DNA of 64,000 bases, taken from positions 7,502,001 to 7,566,000 of the forward strand of contig NZ_JAUSWV010000002.1 in assembly GCF_030815485.1 (NCBI RefSeq), in the 5' to 3' direction. A program made the position numbers and the translations under genes. Numbering within the stretch: the first letter of the stretch is position 1; the number at the start of each line of letters is the position of its first letter. Positions 6,282-15,197 of the stretch are shown piece after piece. This DNA is from Streptomyces rishiriensis (GTDB taxonomy: Bacteria; Actinomycetota; Actinomycetes; Streptomycetales; Streptomycetaceae). The notes beneath the pieces are model-generated. The model did no database searches. It was not told the DNA's origin and saw only the letters and a program-made list of their open reading frames with translations.

Positions 6282-7784
6282 TCACATGTGGACCACCGGT
6301 GCCGCGTCCGCGTCCTGCTCCGGCACTCCGCGGCGGAAGAGCAGGAACGCGATGACCGCGCCCGCGGCGAAGAAGCCGGCCGACCACCAGAAGGCGGTGG
6401 TGTAGCTCTCGATGGTCGCCTGCGCCTGCACCAGCTTGTTCGCCGGGTTCTTCCCCACCAGGTAGTCGGCGGCGGCGCTCGCGGCCAACGTGTTCAGCAG
6501 GGCCGTACCGATCGAACCGCCCACCTGCTGCATGGCGTTGACCGTGGCGGAGGCCACGCCCGCGTCCTCGGCGGCGACCCCGCCGGTGGCCAGCTGCATG
6601 GCGGGCGGCATGACCAGGCCGAGGCCGACACCGATGATGACCAGCTGCGGCAGTACCGCGCTCAGGTAGTCGGAGCCGACGTCGATCCCGCTGAGCCAGG
6701 CCATGCCCACGGCGGCGATCGCGAAGCCCAGCGGGATGACCGCCTTCGGGCCCAGTCGCGGCACCAGGGCCGTGGTGCCGACCTGCGCCGCCACCATGAG
6801 CGCCCCGACCATCGGCAGGAACGCCACACCCGTCTTCGTCGGGCTGAAGCCCAGGTTCAGCTGGAGGTAGTAGGTGAGGAAGAGGAACACGCCGAACATG
6901 CCGGCGCCGGAGATCAGCACGGCCAGGAACGAGGCCGCCCGGTTGCGGTCGAGGAGGATGCGCAGCGGCAGCAGCGGGTGCGCGGCCCGCGTCTGCCACC
7001 AGGCGAAGGCCACGAGCAGCGCCCCGCCCGCGATCAGGAAGCCCCAGGTCTGCGGCGAGTCCCAGTCGTGGGTCTCCGCGTTGGAGAAGCCGAACACCAG
7101 GGAGAACAGACCCGCGGCGACCAGGACCGTACCCGGCACGTCCAGCTTGGAGTTCCGGGCGTCGCGGTGGTTGGACAGCAGCATCCAACCGCCCGCGAAG
7201 GCGACGACGGCGATGACCACGTTGACGTAGAGCGTCCAGCGCCAGTCGAGCGCGTCGGTCAGGATGCCGCCGAGGAGCAGGCCCACCGCGCCGCCCGCGC
7301 CGGCGATGGCGCCGTAGACGCTGAACGCCTTGGCGCGTTCCTTGGCGTCGGTGAACGTGGTGTTGAGCAGCGAGAGCGCGGCGGGCGCGAGGAGCGCGCC
7401 GAAGGCGCCCTGGAGCGCGCGGGCGGTGACCAGCATCTCGAAGTTGGTGGCGGCACCGCCCAGGGCGGAGACGGCGGCGAAGCCGACGACCCCGATCAGG
7501 AAGGCCGTCTTACGGCCGAAGAGGTCGGCTATCCGGCCGCCGAGCAGCAGCAGGGAGGCGAACGCCAGCGCGTACGCGGTGACGATCCACTGCCGGTTGC
7601 CGTCGGAGAAGCCGAGGTCCGCCTGGGCCGAGGGCAGGGCGATGTTCACGATGGTGGCGTCGAGGACCACCATCAGCTGGGCCAGGGCGACGACCGCGAG
7701 GATCCACCACTTCTTGGTGGATTCCGCGGACGGCCCCTGGTCGGCGCCCGTGCGGGTGCCGTCCGTCAAGGTCTTCGGAGACAT
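6282..7784 (-). CDS. DHA2-family (EmrB/QacA) 14-TM drug:H+ antiporter
   Basis: A 500-residue membrane protein from ATG 7784 (MSPKTLTDG), with GGAG 9 bases upstream; an in-frame ATG at 7820 has no ribosome site. Fourteen hydrophobic segments can be followed. Motif A is GGRIADLFGRKTAFL, the TM1 motif is LDATIVNIALPSAQADLG (motif D1), and motif C appears as YGAIAGAGGAVGLLLGG in TM5. These identify the DHA2 branch of the major facilitator superfamily, which exports drugs or toxic metabolites in exchange for protons. Two GAAAC/GTTTC palindromes upstream suggest TetR-type control, but no TetR gene is adjacent. Confidence 0.93.
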   Translation of the reverse strand: MSPKTLTDGTRTGADQGPSAESTKKWWILAVVALAQLMVVLDATIVNIALPSAQADLGFSDGNRQWIVTAYALAFASLLLLGGRIADLFGRKTAFLIGVVGFAAVSALGGAATNFEMLVTARALQGAFGALLAPAALSLLNTTFTDAKERAKAFSVYGAIAGAGGAVGLLLGGILTDALDWRWTLYVNVVIAVVAFAGGWMLLSNHRDARNSKLDVPGTVLVAAGLFSLVFGFSNAETHDWDSPQTWGFLIAGGALLVAFAWWQTRAAHPLLPLRILLDRNRAASFLAVLISGAGMFGVFLFLTYYLQLNLGFSPTKTGVAFLPMVGALMVAAQVGTTALVPRLGPKAVIPLGFAIAAVGMAWLSGIDVGSDYLSAVLPQLVIIGVGLGLVMPPAMQLATGGVAAEDAGVASATVNAMQQVGGSIGTALLNTLAASAAADYLVGKNPANKLVQAQATIESYTTAFWWSAGFFAAGAVIAFLLFRRGVPEQDADAAPVVHM

Positions 7785-7825
7785 GGGGAACCACTCCAGG
7801 GACGTGAAGGCAAAGGACACGTAAA

Positions 7826-7883
7826 CGAAACGGTTTCGTACACATCGAGGCTAGACCAGTTTCAGCGAAACGGCAAAGTTTCG
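7826..7883. promoter_or_regulatory. Pair of TetR-type operator-like palindromes
   Basis: CGAAAC-G-GTTTCG at 7826-7838 is a perfect 6-bp inverted repeat. A second pair, CGAAAC (7866-7871) and GTTTCG (7878-7883), uses the same half-sites with a 6-base spacer. Both lie just upstream of the MFS exporter start (7784). Half-sites of the GAAAC type are typical of TetR-family operators next to exporters. Confidence 0.65.
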
Positions 7884-7918
7884 TTAGTGAGGGTGTTCAG
7901 GCACGGCCTCCGAACGGC

Positions 7919-7954
7919 CCGGGAGCGGCCGACGACCTCGCCGGCCGCTCCCGG
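7919..7954. terminator. Hairpin terminator after the NHLM exporter operon
   Basis: CCGGGAGCGGCCG (7919-7931) pairs perfectly with CGGCCGCTCCCGG (7942-7954), a 13-bp stem with 10-base loop, 15 bases after the stop of the last operon gene. Confidence 0.75.
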
Positions 7955-7968
7955 ACCGCACGGGTTCT

Positions 7969-10845
7969 TCAGGCCAGCTGGCGCCGCACCAGTTCGTGCA
8001 GACGGCCACCGGTGTCCGCGAGGAGCTGGGCGGGCGGGCCCTGCTGGGCGACCTTGCCGTTCTCCATCACCACGACCCGGTCGGCGTCCATCACCGTCGA
8101 CAGACGGTGCGCGATCACGACCCGGGTCGCGTTGAGCTTGCGGGTGCTCTCGATCACCGTGCGCTGCGTCTCGTTGTCGAGGGCGCTGGTCGCCTCGTCG
8201 AAGAACAGGATGCGGGGCCGTCGGATCAGGGCCTGGGCGATCATGAGCCGCTGACGCTGGCCGCCCGAGACCGACCCGCTGCCGGAGACGATCGTGTGCA
8301 GTCCCATCGGCATGCGCTTGATGTCCTCGGCGAGGCCGGCCAGCTCGGCGGCCGCCATCGCCTCCTCCGGCGTGTAGGCCTCGGTGCCGCAGATGACGTC
8401 CAGCAGGGAGCCGGTGAACGGCTGGGCGTGCTGGAGCACCACCCCGCACTGCCGGCGCACCGCCGACTGGTCGAGGGCCGCCAGATCCTGGCCGTCGTAC
8501 AGCACACTGCCCGAGACCGGCTTGTCGAAGCCGATGAGCAGCCTCAGCAGGGTCGACTTCCCGCACCCGCTCGGGCCGACGATCGCCACGAACTCGCCCG
8601 GCCGCACCTCGAAGGAGACGTCGTCGAGGACGAGGGGGCCGTCGTCGGAGTAACGGAAGGAGAGCCGACGGGCCTCGAGCGCGCCGGTCAGCGGGCCGGG
8701 GCGGGTGTTCGCCGTGCGGACCTCCGGCGTCGCCTCCAGCACCGGCCGGATCTCCTCGAACAGCGGCAGCGCGGCCACCGCAGAGACGAACGCGCCGGTC
8801 AGTGAGGTCACCGAGGTGAGCAGCATCGTCATGGAGGTGTTGAAGGTGAGGAAGTCCGCCGCCGACAGCGCCCCCCGGGCCGGACCCGCCAGCAGCATGA
8901 ACATCAGCAGGGAACACAGCGGCAGATACACCGAACCCAGCACCGTGCTGAGGTTCTTGATCCGGCCGAGGCGCTGCTGGAGCTCGCGGCTGCGCGCGAA
9001 CTGCGCCGCCCAGGCCGCGTACGCGTAGTTCTCGGCGGCCGCCACCCGCAGCTTCGGCAGCCCCCGCAGGGTCTGGAACGCCTGGTTGTTGAGCTTGTTG
9101 GAGAGCACCACGAGCCGCCGCTGCCAGCGCACCTGCCACAGCCCGAGCGCCAGGAACACGGACGCGATGACGACCAGCATGCCGATCGCGGCGAGGGCCA
9201 TCGGCACGCTGTACCAGAGCAGCAGCCCCAGGTTCATCGCGCCGACGGTGACGGACTGCGCGACCGAGGGACCGAGTCCCGCCAGCAGCCGGCGGATCGC
9301 GCTGATGCCCATGGCGGCACTCGCCAGCTCGCCCGTGGAACGCTCGGCGAAGAACTTCGTCGGCAGCCTGAGCAGCCGGTCCCACACCGCCGGCTGGAGG
9401 GTCGCCTCGATCCGGCCCTCCAGGCGCAGCATGGTCAGGTTCTGGAGCAGCATGAACGCCGCCGCCACCACGCCGCTGACCATCACCGCCAGGCACACCT
9501 GCACGATCAGCCCCTGCTGCGCCTTCGGCACGTACTCGCCCAGCACCTTCCCGGTCGCGATCGGCACCAGCGCTCCGATCACCACCGTCACCAGCCCGCT
9601 GAGCAGCAGGTTCGTCAGGTCCCCCGCCGTGCCCCGCATGCTGAACCGCAGCAGGCCGAGGGGGCCGGGGCCCTGTTCCGGCAGCGGACGGTAGAACATG
9701 ACCGCCCGCGGCTCGAACTCCTGCGCGTTGGCCTTCTCGACCGGGGTCTCGCGCCCGGTCGCGGGATGCACGGCGACATAGCCGCCGCGCCGCCACAGCA
9801 GTGCGACCGGCGCCCCGGACAGCGCCCGGTGCCCGACCAGCGGCCCCACGTCGTCCCGCCACCAGCGGCCGTCCAGACGCACCGCCCGGGCGCGCACCCG
9901 GGAGGCGAGGGCGACCCGTTCGACCGGGTCGAGACGCTCGCTGTCCGCGCCCATCTGCGCGGGTTCGGCGAGGGTGATCCCGGCGGCCCGGGCGACGAGC
10001 CTGCAGGCCGCGTAGGTGGCGTCGGCGTCGGCGGCCGTGGCGCGCCGGTCCGTGCTCCTGCCGTTGCGGTCGCCTCTGCCGCCCTTGCCGATCGACGCCA
10101 GAAGCGTCCGGTCGGCCTGGGCGCGGACCGCCTCGCCCGCCTTGATCCCGGCGGCCGTGCGGGTCTCGTGGGTGTGCTCCAGCTGTTCGATCCAGCGGTC
10201 CAGCGTGGTCAGCAGCCGGTACTGCTGGTCGACCATGCTCTGCCACACCACGGGGTCCATCAGCAGGTCGGCGGCCGCCTCCGCGCCGTACAGCGAGCCG
10301 TACTGCACGCTGCCCGGCGGCACCTGCATCCAGAACACGTCGTCGTCCCCCGTGCCCGAAGGAACTCGCCCCGGGGTGCCCCCGCCTTCCGTCCCCCGCT
10401 CGGTGGCCATCGGCGCCTGGAAGAGGATCGACAGGCCGCGGCCGACGCCGAGGGCGAGCGCGTACTCCAGCGGGCTCGAAGTCGGCGGCACGTACTGGGG
10501 GTTGCCGTACTCGTCGTAGGACCAGGTCTCGGTGTTCGCGGGCTGGTACAGCTCACGCAGCCCGACGCGGTGCACGACACAGTCGCGCAACGGGCGGGCG
10601 ACGAGGGTGTGGTGGGGGCCGGTGACCGGACCGAGCAGCAGGGCGCCCGCCTCCAGGCGGCCCAAGTGGTGCCAGTGGCCCTGCTGTCCGGCGTCCACCG
10701 CGAACAGGTCCAGCGCGCCCGACGCGACGAGCCACAGCACCTGCGGCCCCTCCAGGTCCAGGCGGCTGAACCCGGCGCAGTCGATCCGCGCGCCCAGCTG
10801 CCCCAGCGCGGTGAGCACGACATCGCCCTCGGACACGGCAGTCAT
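7969..10845 (-). CDS. NHLM-type bacteriocin system ABC exporter, second subunit with N-terminal cyclic-nucleotide-like domain
   Basis: A 958-residue protein from ATG 10845 (MTAVSEGDVVLTALG) with GGGAG 7 bases upstream, one base after the stop of the preceding gene. The N-terminal ~400 residues are soluble. A beta-rich block (CAGFSRLDLEG...LWLVASGALDLFAV...LEAGALLLGP) resembles a cNMP-binding jelly roll. A transmembrane domain with about six helices follows (about 430-700). The C-terminal ATPase has GPSGCGKST (Walker A), SVSGGQRQRL (signature) and RILFFDEATSALD (Walker B). This is the layout of the NHLM bacteriocin system permease/ATP-binding protein that pairs with a C39-peptidase ABC protein. 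It is probably the half-transporter partner of the upstream gene in the same operon, exporting the GG-leader peptide at 13958-14173. Confidence 0.93.
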   Translation of the reverse strand: MTAVSEGDVVLTALGQLGARIDCAGFSRLDLEGPQVLWLVASGALDLFAVDAGQQGHWHHLGRLEAGALLLGPVTGPHHTLVARPLRDCVVHRVGLRELYQPANTETWSYDEYGNPQYVPPTSSPLEYALALGVGRGLSILFQAPMATERGTEGGGTPGRVPSGTGDDDVFWMQVPPGSVQYGSLYGAEAAADLLMDPVVWQSMVDQQYRLLTTLDRWIEQLEHTHETRTAAGIKAGEAVRAQADRTLLASIGKGGRGDRNGRSTDRRATAADADATYAACRLVARAAGITLAEPAQMGADSERLDPVERVALASRVRARAVRLDGRWWRDDVGPLVGHRALSGAPVALLWRRGGYVAVHPATGRETPVEKANAQEFEPRAVMFYRPLPEQGPGPLGLLRFSMRGTAGDLTNLLLSGLVTVVIGALVPIATGKVLGEYVPKAQQGLIVQVCLAVMVSGVVAAAFMLLQNLTMLRLEGRIEATLQPAVWDRLLRLPTKFFAERSTGELASAAMGISAIRRLLAGLGPSVAQSVTVGAMNLGLLLWYSVPMALAAIGMLVVIASVFLALGLWQVRWQRRLVVLSNKLNNQAFQTLRGLPKLRVAAAENYAYAAWAAQFARSRELQQRLGRIKNLSTVLGSVYLPLCSLLMFMLLAGPARGALSAADFLTFNTSMTMLLTSVTSLTGAFVSAVAALPLFEEIRPVLEATPEVRTANTRPGPLTGALEARRLSFRYSDDGPLVLDDVSFEVRPGEFVAIVGPSGCGKSTLLRLLIGFDKPVSGSVLYDGQDLAALDQSAVRRQCGVVLQHAQPFTGSLLDVICGTEAYTPEEAMAAAELAGLAEDIKRMPMGLHTIVSGSGSVSGGQRQRLMIAQALIRRPRILFFDEATSALDNETQRTVIESTRKLNATRVVIAHRLSTVMDADRVVVMENGKVAQQGPPAQLLADTGGRLHELVRRQLA

Positions 10846-10846
10846 C

Positions 10847-13069
10847 TCATCGCTCCCTGACCAGCGCCGCGTACGAGCCGCCGCGCGCCACCAGTTCCTC
10901 GTGCCGCCCGCGCTCCACGACCGTGCCGTGCTGCAGTACGACGATCTCGTCGCTGTCACGGACCGTGCTGAGCCGGTGCGCGATCACCACGCACGCGCAG
11001 CCGCGCCGGCGCAGGTTGTCCATCACGACCTGCTCGGTCTCCGCGTCCAGCGCGCTGGTCACCTCGTCCAGCACGAGGATGCTGGGCCGGCGGACCAACG
11101 CCCGCGCGATCTCCAGACGCTGACGCTGACCGCCGGAGAAGTTGCGGCCGTCCTGCTCGACCCTGCTGTGGATGCCGCCGGGCCGCCGCATCACCGTGTC
11201 GTGGAGCGCCGCGTCCCTGAGCGCGTCGACGACGGCGTCGTCCGGGATCGAGGGATCCCACAACGCCACGTTGTCCCGTACCGAGCCCTCGAAGAGGAAC
11301 ACCTCCTGGTCGACGAAGGACACGGAGGAGGCGAGCGCCCCGCGCGGGATGTCCTCCAGACGCTGCCCGTCGACGCGGATCACGCCCTCCCAGGGCGTGT
11401 ACAGACCCGAGATGAGCCGGGACACCGTCGACTTGCCGCTGCCCGAGCCGCCGACCAGCGCCACCTGCTGTCCCGGCCCGACGGCCAGGTCGAAGCCGGT
11501 CAGCAGCGGCTTGTCCAGCGGGCTGTAGCCGAAGGTGATGTTCTCCAGCTCGATATGACCGTGCAGCCGGCGCGTGGAGTCGGCGCCGGAGCGGCGGTCG
11601 TAGAGCGGGTCGGCGCGGAAGTTCTCCACGTCCTTGAGCCTGGCCACGTCCGCCGCGAAATCCTGGATACGGCCCGCGACCCCGTTGAGGCGGGTCAGCG
11701 GGGCGGTGAAACGGGTGACCAGCGCCTGGAAGGCGACCAGCAGCCCCACCGAGATGTGGCCCTCGATCGCCCGCATGCCGCCGATCCAGAGGATCAGCGC
11801 GCTGTTGAGCGTCGCGAGCGTCGGCGCGACCACGCCCAGCCAGGCGCTCGGCACCCCGAGCCGCTGCTGCTCCTCCAGCGTGGTGGCGTGCTGTCCGGCC
11901 CACTTGCGGAAGTAGCCCTCCTCGCCGCCGGTCGCCTTCATCGTCTCGATCAGCTGAAGCCCGGTGTACGCCGTGTTGGTGAGCCGGGCGTTGTCCGCGC
12001 GCAGCTTCGCCGTCCGGGTCGCGCGCAGCCGGACGACGATCCGCATCGCGACGATGTTCAGCAGCGCCACGCCGATCCCGACGAACGTCAGCTGCGGATC
12101 GTAGGTGTAGAGGAGGACCGCGTACAGGACGACGACGATCGCGTCCACGCCCGCCGACGCCAGGTCGCGGGCCAGCGTCTCGGCGACCGCGTCGTTCGAC
12201 TGGAGCCGCTGGACCAGGTCGGCCGGGCTGCGCTGGGAGAAGAAGGTGACCGGCAGCCGCAGCAGATGGCGCAGGAAGCGGGCGCTGGAGAGGGTCGAGG
12301 AGATGATCCGGCCGTGGTGCAGGTTGGCCTGCTGCAGCCAGGTCAGGGCCACCGTGAGGGCCACGCACGTGCCCATCGAGACGAACAGCACGCTCAGCAG
12401 CGAGGTCTGCCGACCGATCAGGAACATGTCGATGTAGGTACGGCTGAGCGCCGGCACGGCCGCACCGACCAGGACCAGCAGCAGACTCGCCAGCACGGCC
12501 GCCGGCAGGGTGCCCGCGGTGCCCCGCAGCCGGGCCGGCATCGCGCCCAGCACCCCCGGTCTGCGGCCGCCCCGCTCGAAGTCCTCGCCCGGTTCCAGCA
12601 CCAGCACGACACCGGTGAAACTGCCGTCGAAGTCCTCGAGCGGCACGAAACGCCGGCCCTTGCCGGGGTCGTTGATGTACACGCCGCGGCGGCCGAAGCA
12701 ACGGCCGAGGCCCTCGTAGACGACGTAGTGGTTGAACTCCCAGAAGAGGATCGCGGGCGACTTCACCCCAGCGAGGGCCGCCAGGTCCATCTGCATGCCC
12801 TTGGCCGTGAGGCCGTAACCGCGGGCCGCTTTCAGCAGGTTGCTCGCCCGCGAGCCGTCCCGGGAGACACCGCAAGCGATGCGCAGCTCCTCCAGCGGGA
12901 TGTGCCGTCCGTAGTGCCCGAGGACCATGGCGAGCGAGGCCGCCCCGCACTCCACGGCCTCCATCTGGAGCACGGTGGGCGTGCGGACGGTCTTCGTCCG
13001 GCTCTTGGGGACCGTGCGCCGCGGTGGTGCCGCGCGCCGCCGGGTCCGCGGCCGCTCGGTGGTGGTCAC
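10847..13069 (-). CDS. NHLM-type peptidase C39 / ABC exporter for GG-leader peptides
   Basis: A 740-residue protein from GTG 13069 (MTTTERPRTRRR), overlapping the HlyD stop as GTGA. The N-terminal C39 peptidase has the catalytic Cys near residue 41 in MEAVECGAASLAMVLGHYG, His near 114 in FNHYVVYEG and Asp near 134 in INDPGKG. About six membrane helices follow (about 190-460). The ATPase has GGSGSGKST, FSGGQRQRLEIARAL and SILVLDEVTSALD. It cleaves double-glycine leaders on the inner face of the membrane and exports the core peptide. The substrate is very probably the GG-leader peptide encoded at the head of this operon. Confidence 0.96.
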   Translation of the reverse strand: MTTTERPRTRRRAAPPRRTVPKSRTKTVRTPTVLQMEAVECGAASLAMVLGHYGRHIPLEELRIACGVSRDGSRASNLLKAARGYGLTAKGMQMDLAALAGVKSPAILFWEFNHYVVYEGLGRCFGRRGVYINDPGKGRRFVPLEDFDGSFTGVVLVLEPGEDFERGGRRPGVLGAMPARLRGTAGTLPAAVLASLLLVLVGAAVPALSRTYIDMFLIGRQTSLLSVLFVSMGTCVALTVALTWLQQANLHHGRIISSTLSSARFLRHLLRLPVTFFSQRSPADLVQRLQSNDAVAETLARDLASAGVDAIVVVLYAVLLYTYDPQLTFVGIGVALLNIVAMRIVVRLRATRTAKLRADNARLTNTAYTGLQLIETMKATGGEEGYFRKWAGQHATTLEEQQRLGVPSAWLGVVAPTLATLNSALILWIGGMRAIEGHISVGLLVAFQALVTRFTAPLTRLNGVAGRIQDFAADVARLKDVENFRADPLYDRRSGADSTRRLHGHIELENITFGYSPLDKPLLTGFDLAVGPGQQVALVGGSGSGKSTVSRLISGLYTPWEGVIRVDGQRLEDIPRGALASSVSFVDQEVFLFEGSVRDNVALWDPSIPDDAVVDALRDAALHDTVMRRPGGIHSRVEQDGRNFSGGQRQRLEIARALVRRPSILVLDEVTSALDAETEQVVMDNLRRRGCACVVIAHRLSTVRDSDEIVVLQHGTVVERGRHEELVARGGSYAALVRER

Positions 13070-13872
13070 GGGAGCAGCCAATCGACGGGACGCTGGTCGG
13101 CCAGCCGGATCGAACCGGTGGCCATGGTCATGGAGGTGAGGGCGAACGGCGGTCCGTCCGCGGACGACCACGCGTAGCCGCTCTTCGTCGCCGAGGACCT
13201 GTCCAGGCGGACCAGGACCGCCACCGGGCGGCCGTCCTTCGTGAACTGCTCGCCCAGCTGGCTGTCACCGAGGAACGCGGCGATCGCCTGGGCCGACTGG
13301 GCCGCGCGGTCCACCGACTTCACGTGTCCGCGCAGCACGCCGTACTGCTGCGTCGGCACCGTCTGCACCGTCAGGTCGACCGCCGCGCCCGACGGGACGG
13401 AGGCGGCGTTCTCGGCGGGGACGTACACCGTGGCGTAGAGCGGGTCGTCGGCGCCGGCGACCTTCTCCACCGCGGCGACGTTCGCGCCGGTGGAGATGAT
13501 CTGCCCGATGGTCGCGGCGAGCGCGGTGATCCGGCCGGCGGCCACTGTGCGCACCACGGCGTCGCCCTGCGCCGTACGCACCTTCAGCACCGGCGAGCCG
13601 GCCGGCAGCCGCTCGCCCTCCTTCGCGAGGACCGCGGTGACCTGGCCCGCGGCGGGACTCTGGAGGATGTAGCTGCCCTCGCCGTGGGTGAGGACGGCGG
13701 GCGCGCTCACCGTGGAGGCGACCGAACCGGTCACCGCCCACACGGAAGCGGCCGCCATGACGACCACCGTCACGGACAGCGCCAGCCAGCCCTGAGGGCG
13801 CGCGAAACGCACCGGCAGGTCGAGTTCCTCCGGCGACTGGAGCTTGGCAAGGGCCTGTTGGCGGAACTGCAC
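13066..13872 (-). CDS. HlyD-family adaptor of the NHLM peptide exporter
   Basis: A 268-residue membrane-fusion-type protein. After a short cytosolic N-terminus (MQFRQQALAKLQSPEELD) there is one membrane segment (LALSVTVVVMAAASVWAV, about 30-47). Biotinyl-lipoyl-like beta segments follow (APAVLTHGEGSYILQSPAAGQVTAVLAKEGERLPAGSPVLKV). The long coiled-coil hairpin of Gram-negative HlyD proteins is absent, as in short NHLM system secretion proteins. It is the first exporter gene, separated from the precursor gene by a strong hairpin and overlapping the next gene by 4 bases. It should assist C39-ABC transport of the peptide. Confidence 0.9.
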   Translation of the reverse strand: MQFRQQALAKLQSPEELDLPVRFARPQGWLALSVTVVVMAAASVWAVTGSVASTVSAPAVLTHGEGSYILQSPAAGQVTAVLAKEGERLPAGSPVLKVRTAQGDAVVRTVAAGRITALAATIGQIISTGANVAAVEKVAGADDPLYATVYVPAENAASVPSGAAVDLTVQTVPTQQYGVLRGHVKSVDRAAQSAQAIAAFLGDSQLGEQFTKDGRPVAVLVRLDRSSATKSGYAWSSADGPPFALTSMTMATGSIRLADQRPVDWLLP

Positions 13873-13897
13873 GGGCCTACCTCGGAAGTTCAGGGCG

Positions 13898-13940
13898 CCG
13901 ATGAGTCCCGGAGCCGGGTGCCGGCTCCGGGACTCATCGG
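13898..13940 (-). terminator. Perfect 20-bp hairpin between precursor peptide and exporter genes
   Basis: The 20 bases at 13898-13917 are the exact reverse complement of 13921-13940, leaving a 3-base loop. It begins 17 bases after the precursor stop codon and ends 25 bases before the HlyD start. Such a stem probably stops most transcripts or stabilises the short precursor mRNA, letting the peptide be made in excess over the exporter. Confidence 0.85.
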
Positions 13941-13957
13941 GGTCACGAAGGGTGCGA

Positions 13958-14173
13958 TCAGAGACCGGCGACCAGGTTGGTGACCGGGGCCGTGTTCAGG
14001 CCGGTGACGCCCTCGACGGTGCCGACCACCGTGTTGACCAGGCCGGAGACCGGGGCGACGCCGTCCACCAGGCCGGTGACGGTGCCGACGGCGTTCAGGG
14101 ACAGACCGCCGGAGACGTTGTCCAGCTCGGCGTCGGAGATCTCGACGGTCTCAACCTGGGGGGTGGAGTTCAT
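13958..14173 (-). CDS. GG-leader precursor peptide, cysteine-free repetitive core
   Basis: A 71-residue precursor from ATG 14173 (MNSTPQVETVEISDAELD). AAGGGA lies 9 bases upstream, and an in-frame GTG at 14191 overlaps that box, so it is not the start. The leader ends in ELDNVSGG, a classic double-glycine site for C39 peptidases, as encoded two genes downstream. The 48-residue core has no Cys and only two Ser. It is built of Val/Thr/Gly/Leu with loosely repeated blocks (TVTGLVDGV, PVSGLVNTV, TVEGVTGL, PVTNLVAGL). With no Cys it cannot form lanthionines. It may be exported unmodified as an amphipathic or surface-active peptide. I recall similar Streptomyces entries loosely named type A2 lantipeptides, which the sequence does not support. 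Confidence 0.85.
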   Translation of the reverse strand: MNSTPQVETVEISDAELDNVSGGLSLNAVGTVTGLVDGVAPVSGLVNTVVGTVEGVTGLNTAPVTNLVAGL

Positions 14174-15197
14174 GGGGGAACATCCCTTCACATGGATATC
14201 TCATCAGGGGGGAGCGGCCCCCTCTGGGGACAGATGACGGCCGCGAGCACGGGCACCGGGCACCCGTTTCCGGGAGACCGCGATGACCCTGCGGTGCGAT
14301 GGATCAAAGCAGGTCCGTGGTCGGCGCAGCCAATCAATCACCGCGCTCACCTGGGAAGTCGTGTCAGGAGAGCGGGAACGGTGCAGGCGCGCCCACTGCT
14401 TGTCGGCGACTTCTTCACACCATGGGCGGGATTGGCCCGGACGAGCGCCGGGCGCTGTCGCGGCGAATCCGACACTCCCGCCCCAAAGGCGTGGCGGGCG
14501 CCGAGCAGTTGTGCAGAACCCTTGCTCGCGGTGACCCGCTTGGGCATTCGGTGTGCAGATTCTCCGCAGCGGGGATTCGGCCGACGATCCTCGACGGAGC
14601 GTCATCGGTCGAACACGTCACGTGCCGGCCGGTGGGCGCCGGTCCGGAAGGCACATAGCCGCCGCACAGATCGGCAACCGCTTCCGGAGGCCGGGCCTCC
14701 TCCGTACCGCTCGGTTCAGGACATCCGAATCGGACATCGTCCGCTGGAACGAAGTCGGCCGGCCCTCCGTCTTCCTGCTTCCGGGGCCGGGCGGACGGCC
14801 GGGGCGGCGACCGCGGCAGCCCGGCTCGCGGCCGCCGCCGACGGCCGCTCCGAAAGTCCTCCGACCTCCCGATCGGGCACCCCTGACCAGGCAGGAGGCC
14901 GAACGGGCGGTGCCCGTCGGCGACTTCGGCGAACAGGTGCGGGGCGAGCGCCCGCAGCGCGGAGCCGACCCGAAGGATCCTGTCGGCTTCGGTGGTCGTC
15001 ATCGCCTTATGGGCGAATGTTTCCGGGGCCGTGAGGTCGGACTCCGGTCATGGCCGATTCAGGTTTGAGCAAAGGAAGTTGGCAATCGCGATTGAACGCA
15101 CCCCGTGACCCCTGCGTACTCATGGCCAACCAGGCGCCGCTGTACGGAGCTGCCGGACCCCGGCAGCCAGACCCCGTCCCCCAGGAGGTCGAGTTTT
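14174..15197. other. Long divergent intergenic region, possible gene remnant
   Basis: About 1 kb between the peptide operon and the S1 protease gene. On the minus strand a frame from 15002 begins MTTTEADRILRVGSALRALAPHLFAEVADGHRPFG, which is protein-like with good codon bias for about 45 codons. It then turns into arginine/proline-rich sequence, so it may be the start of a decayed gene. The rest shows no motif. Regulatory sites for both flanking units should be here. Confidence 0.4.

Noticed and set aside
10532..13177. Plus-strand frame of 881 codons antisense to the C39-ABC exporter gene.
   Set aside because: Composition is that of a GC-rich antisense shadow, while the minus-strand frame has complete peptidase and ABC motifs.
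13958..14173. Calling the GG-leader peptide a lanthipeptide.
   Set aside because: The core has no Cys and only two Ser, and no LanM, LanB/C or LanKC gene lies in its operon. The nearest synthetase (ramC) has its own precursor with the LLDLQ leader.
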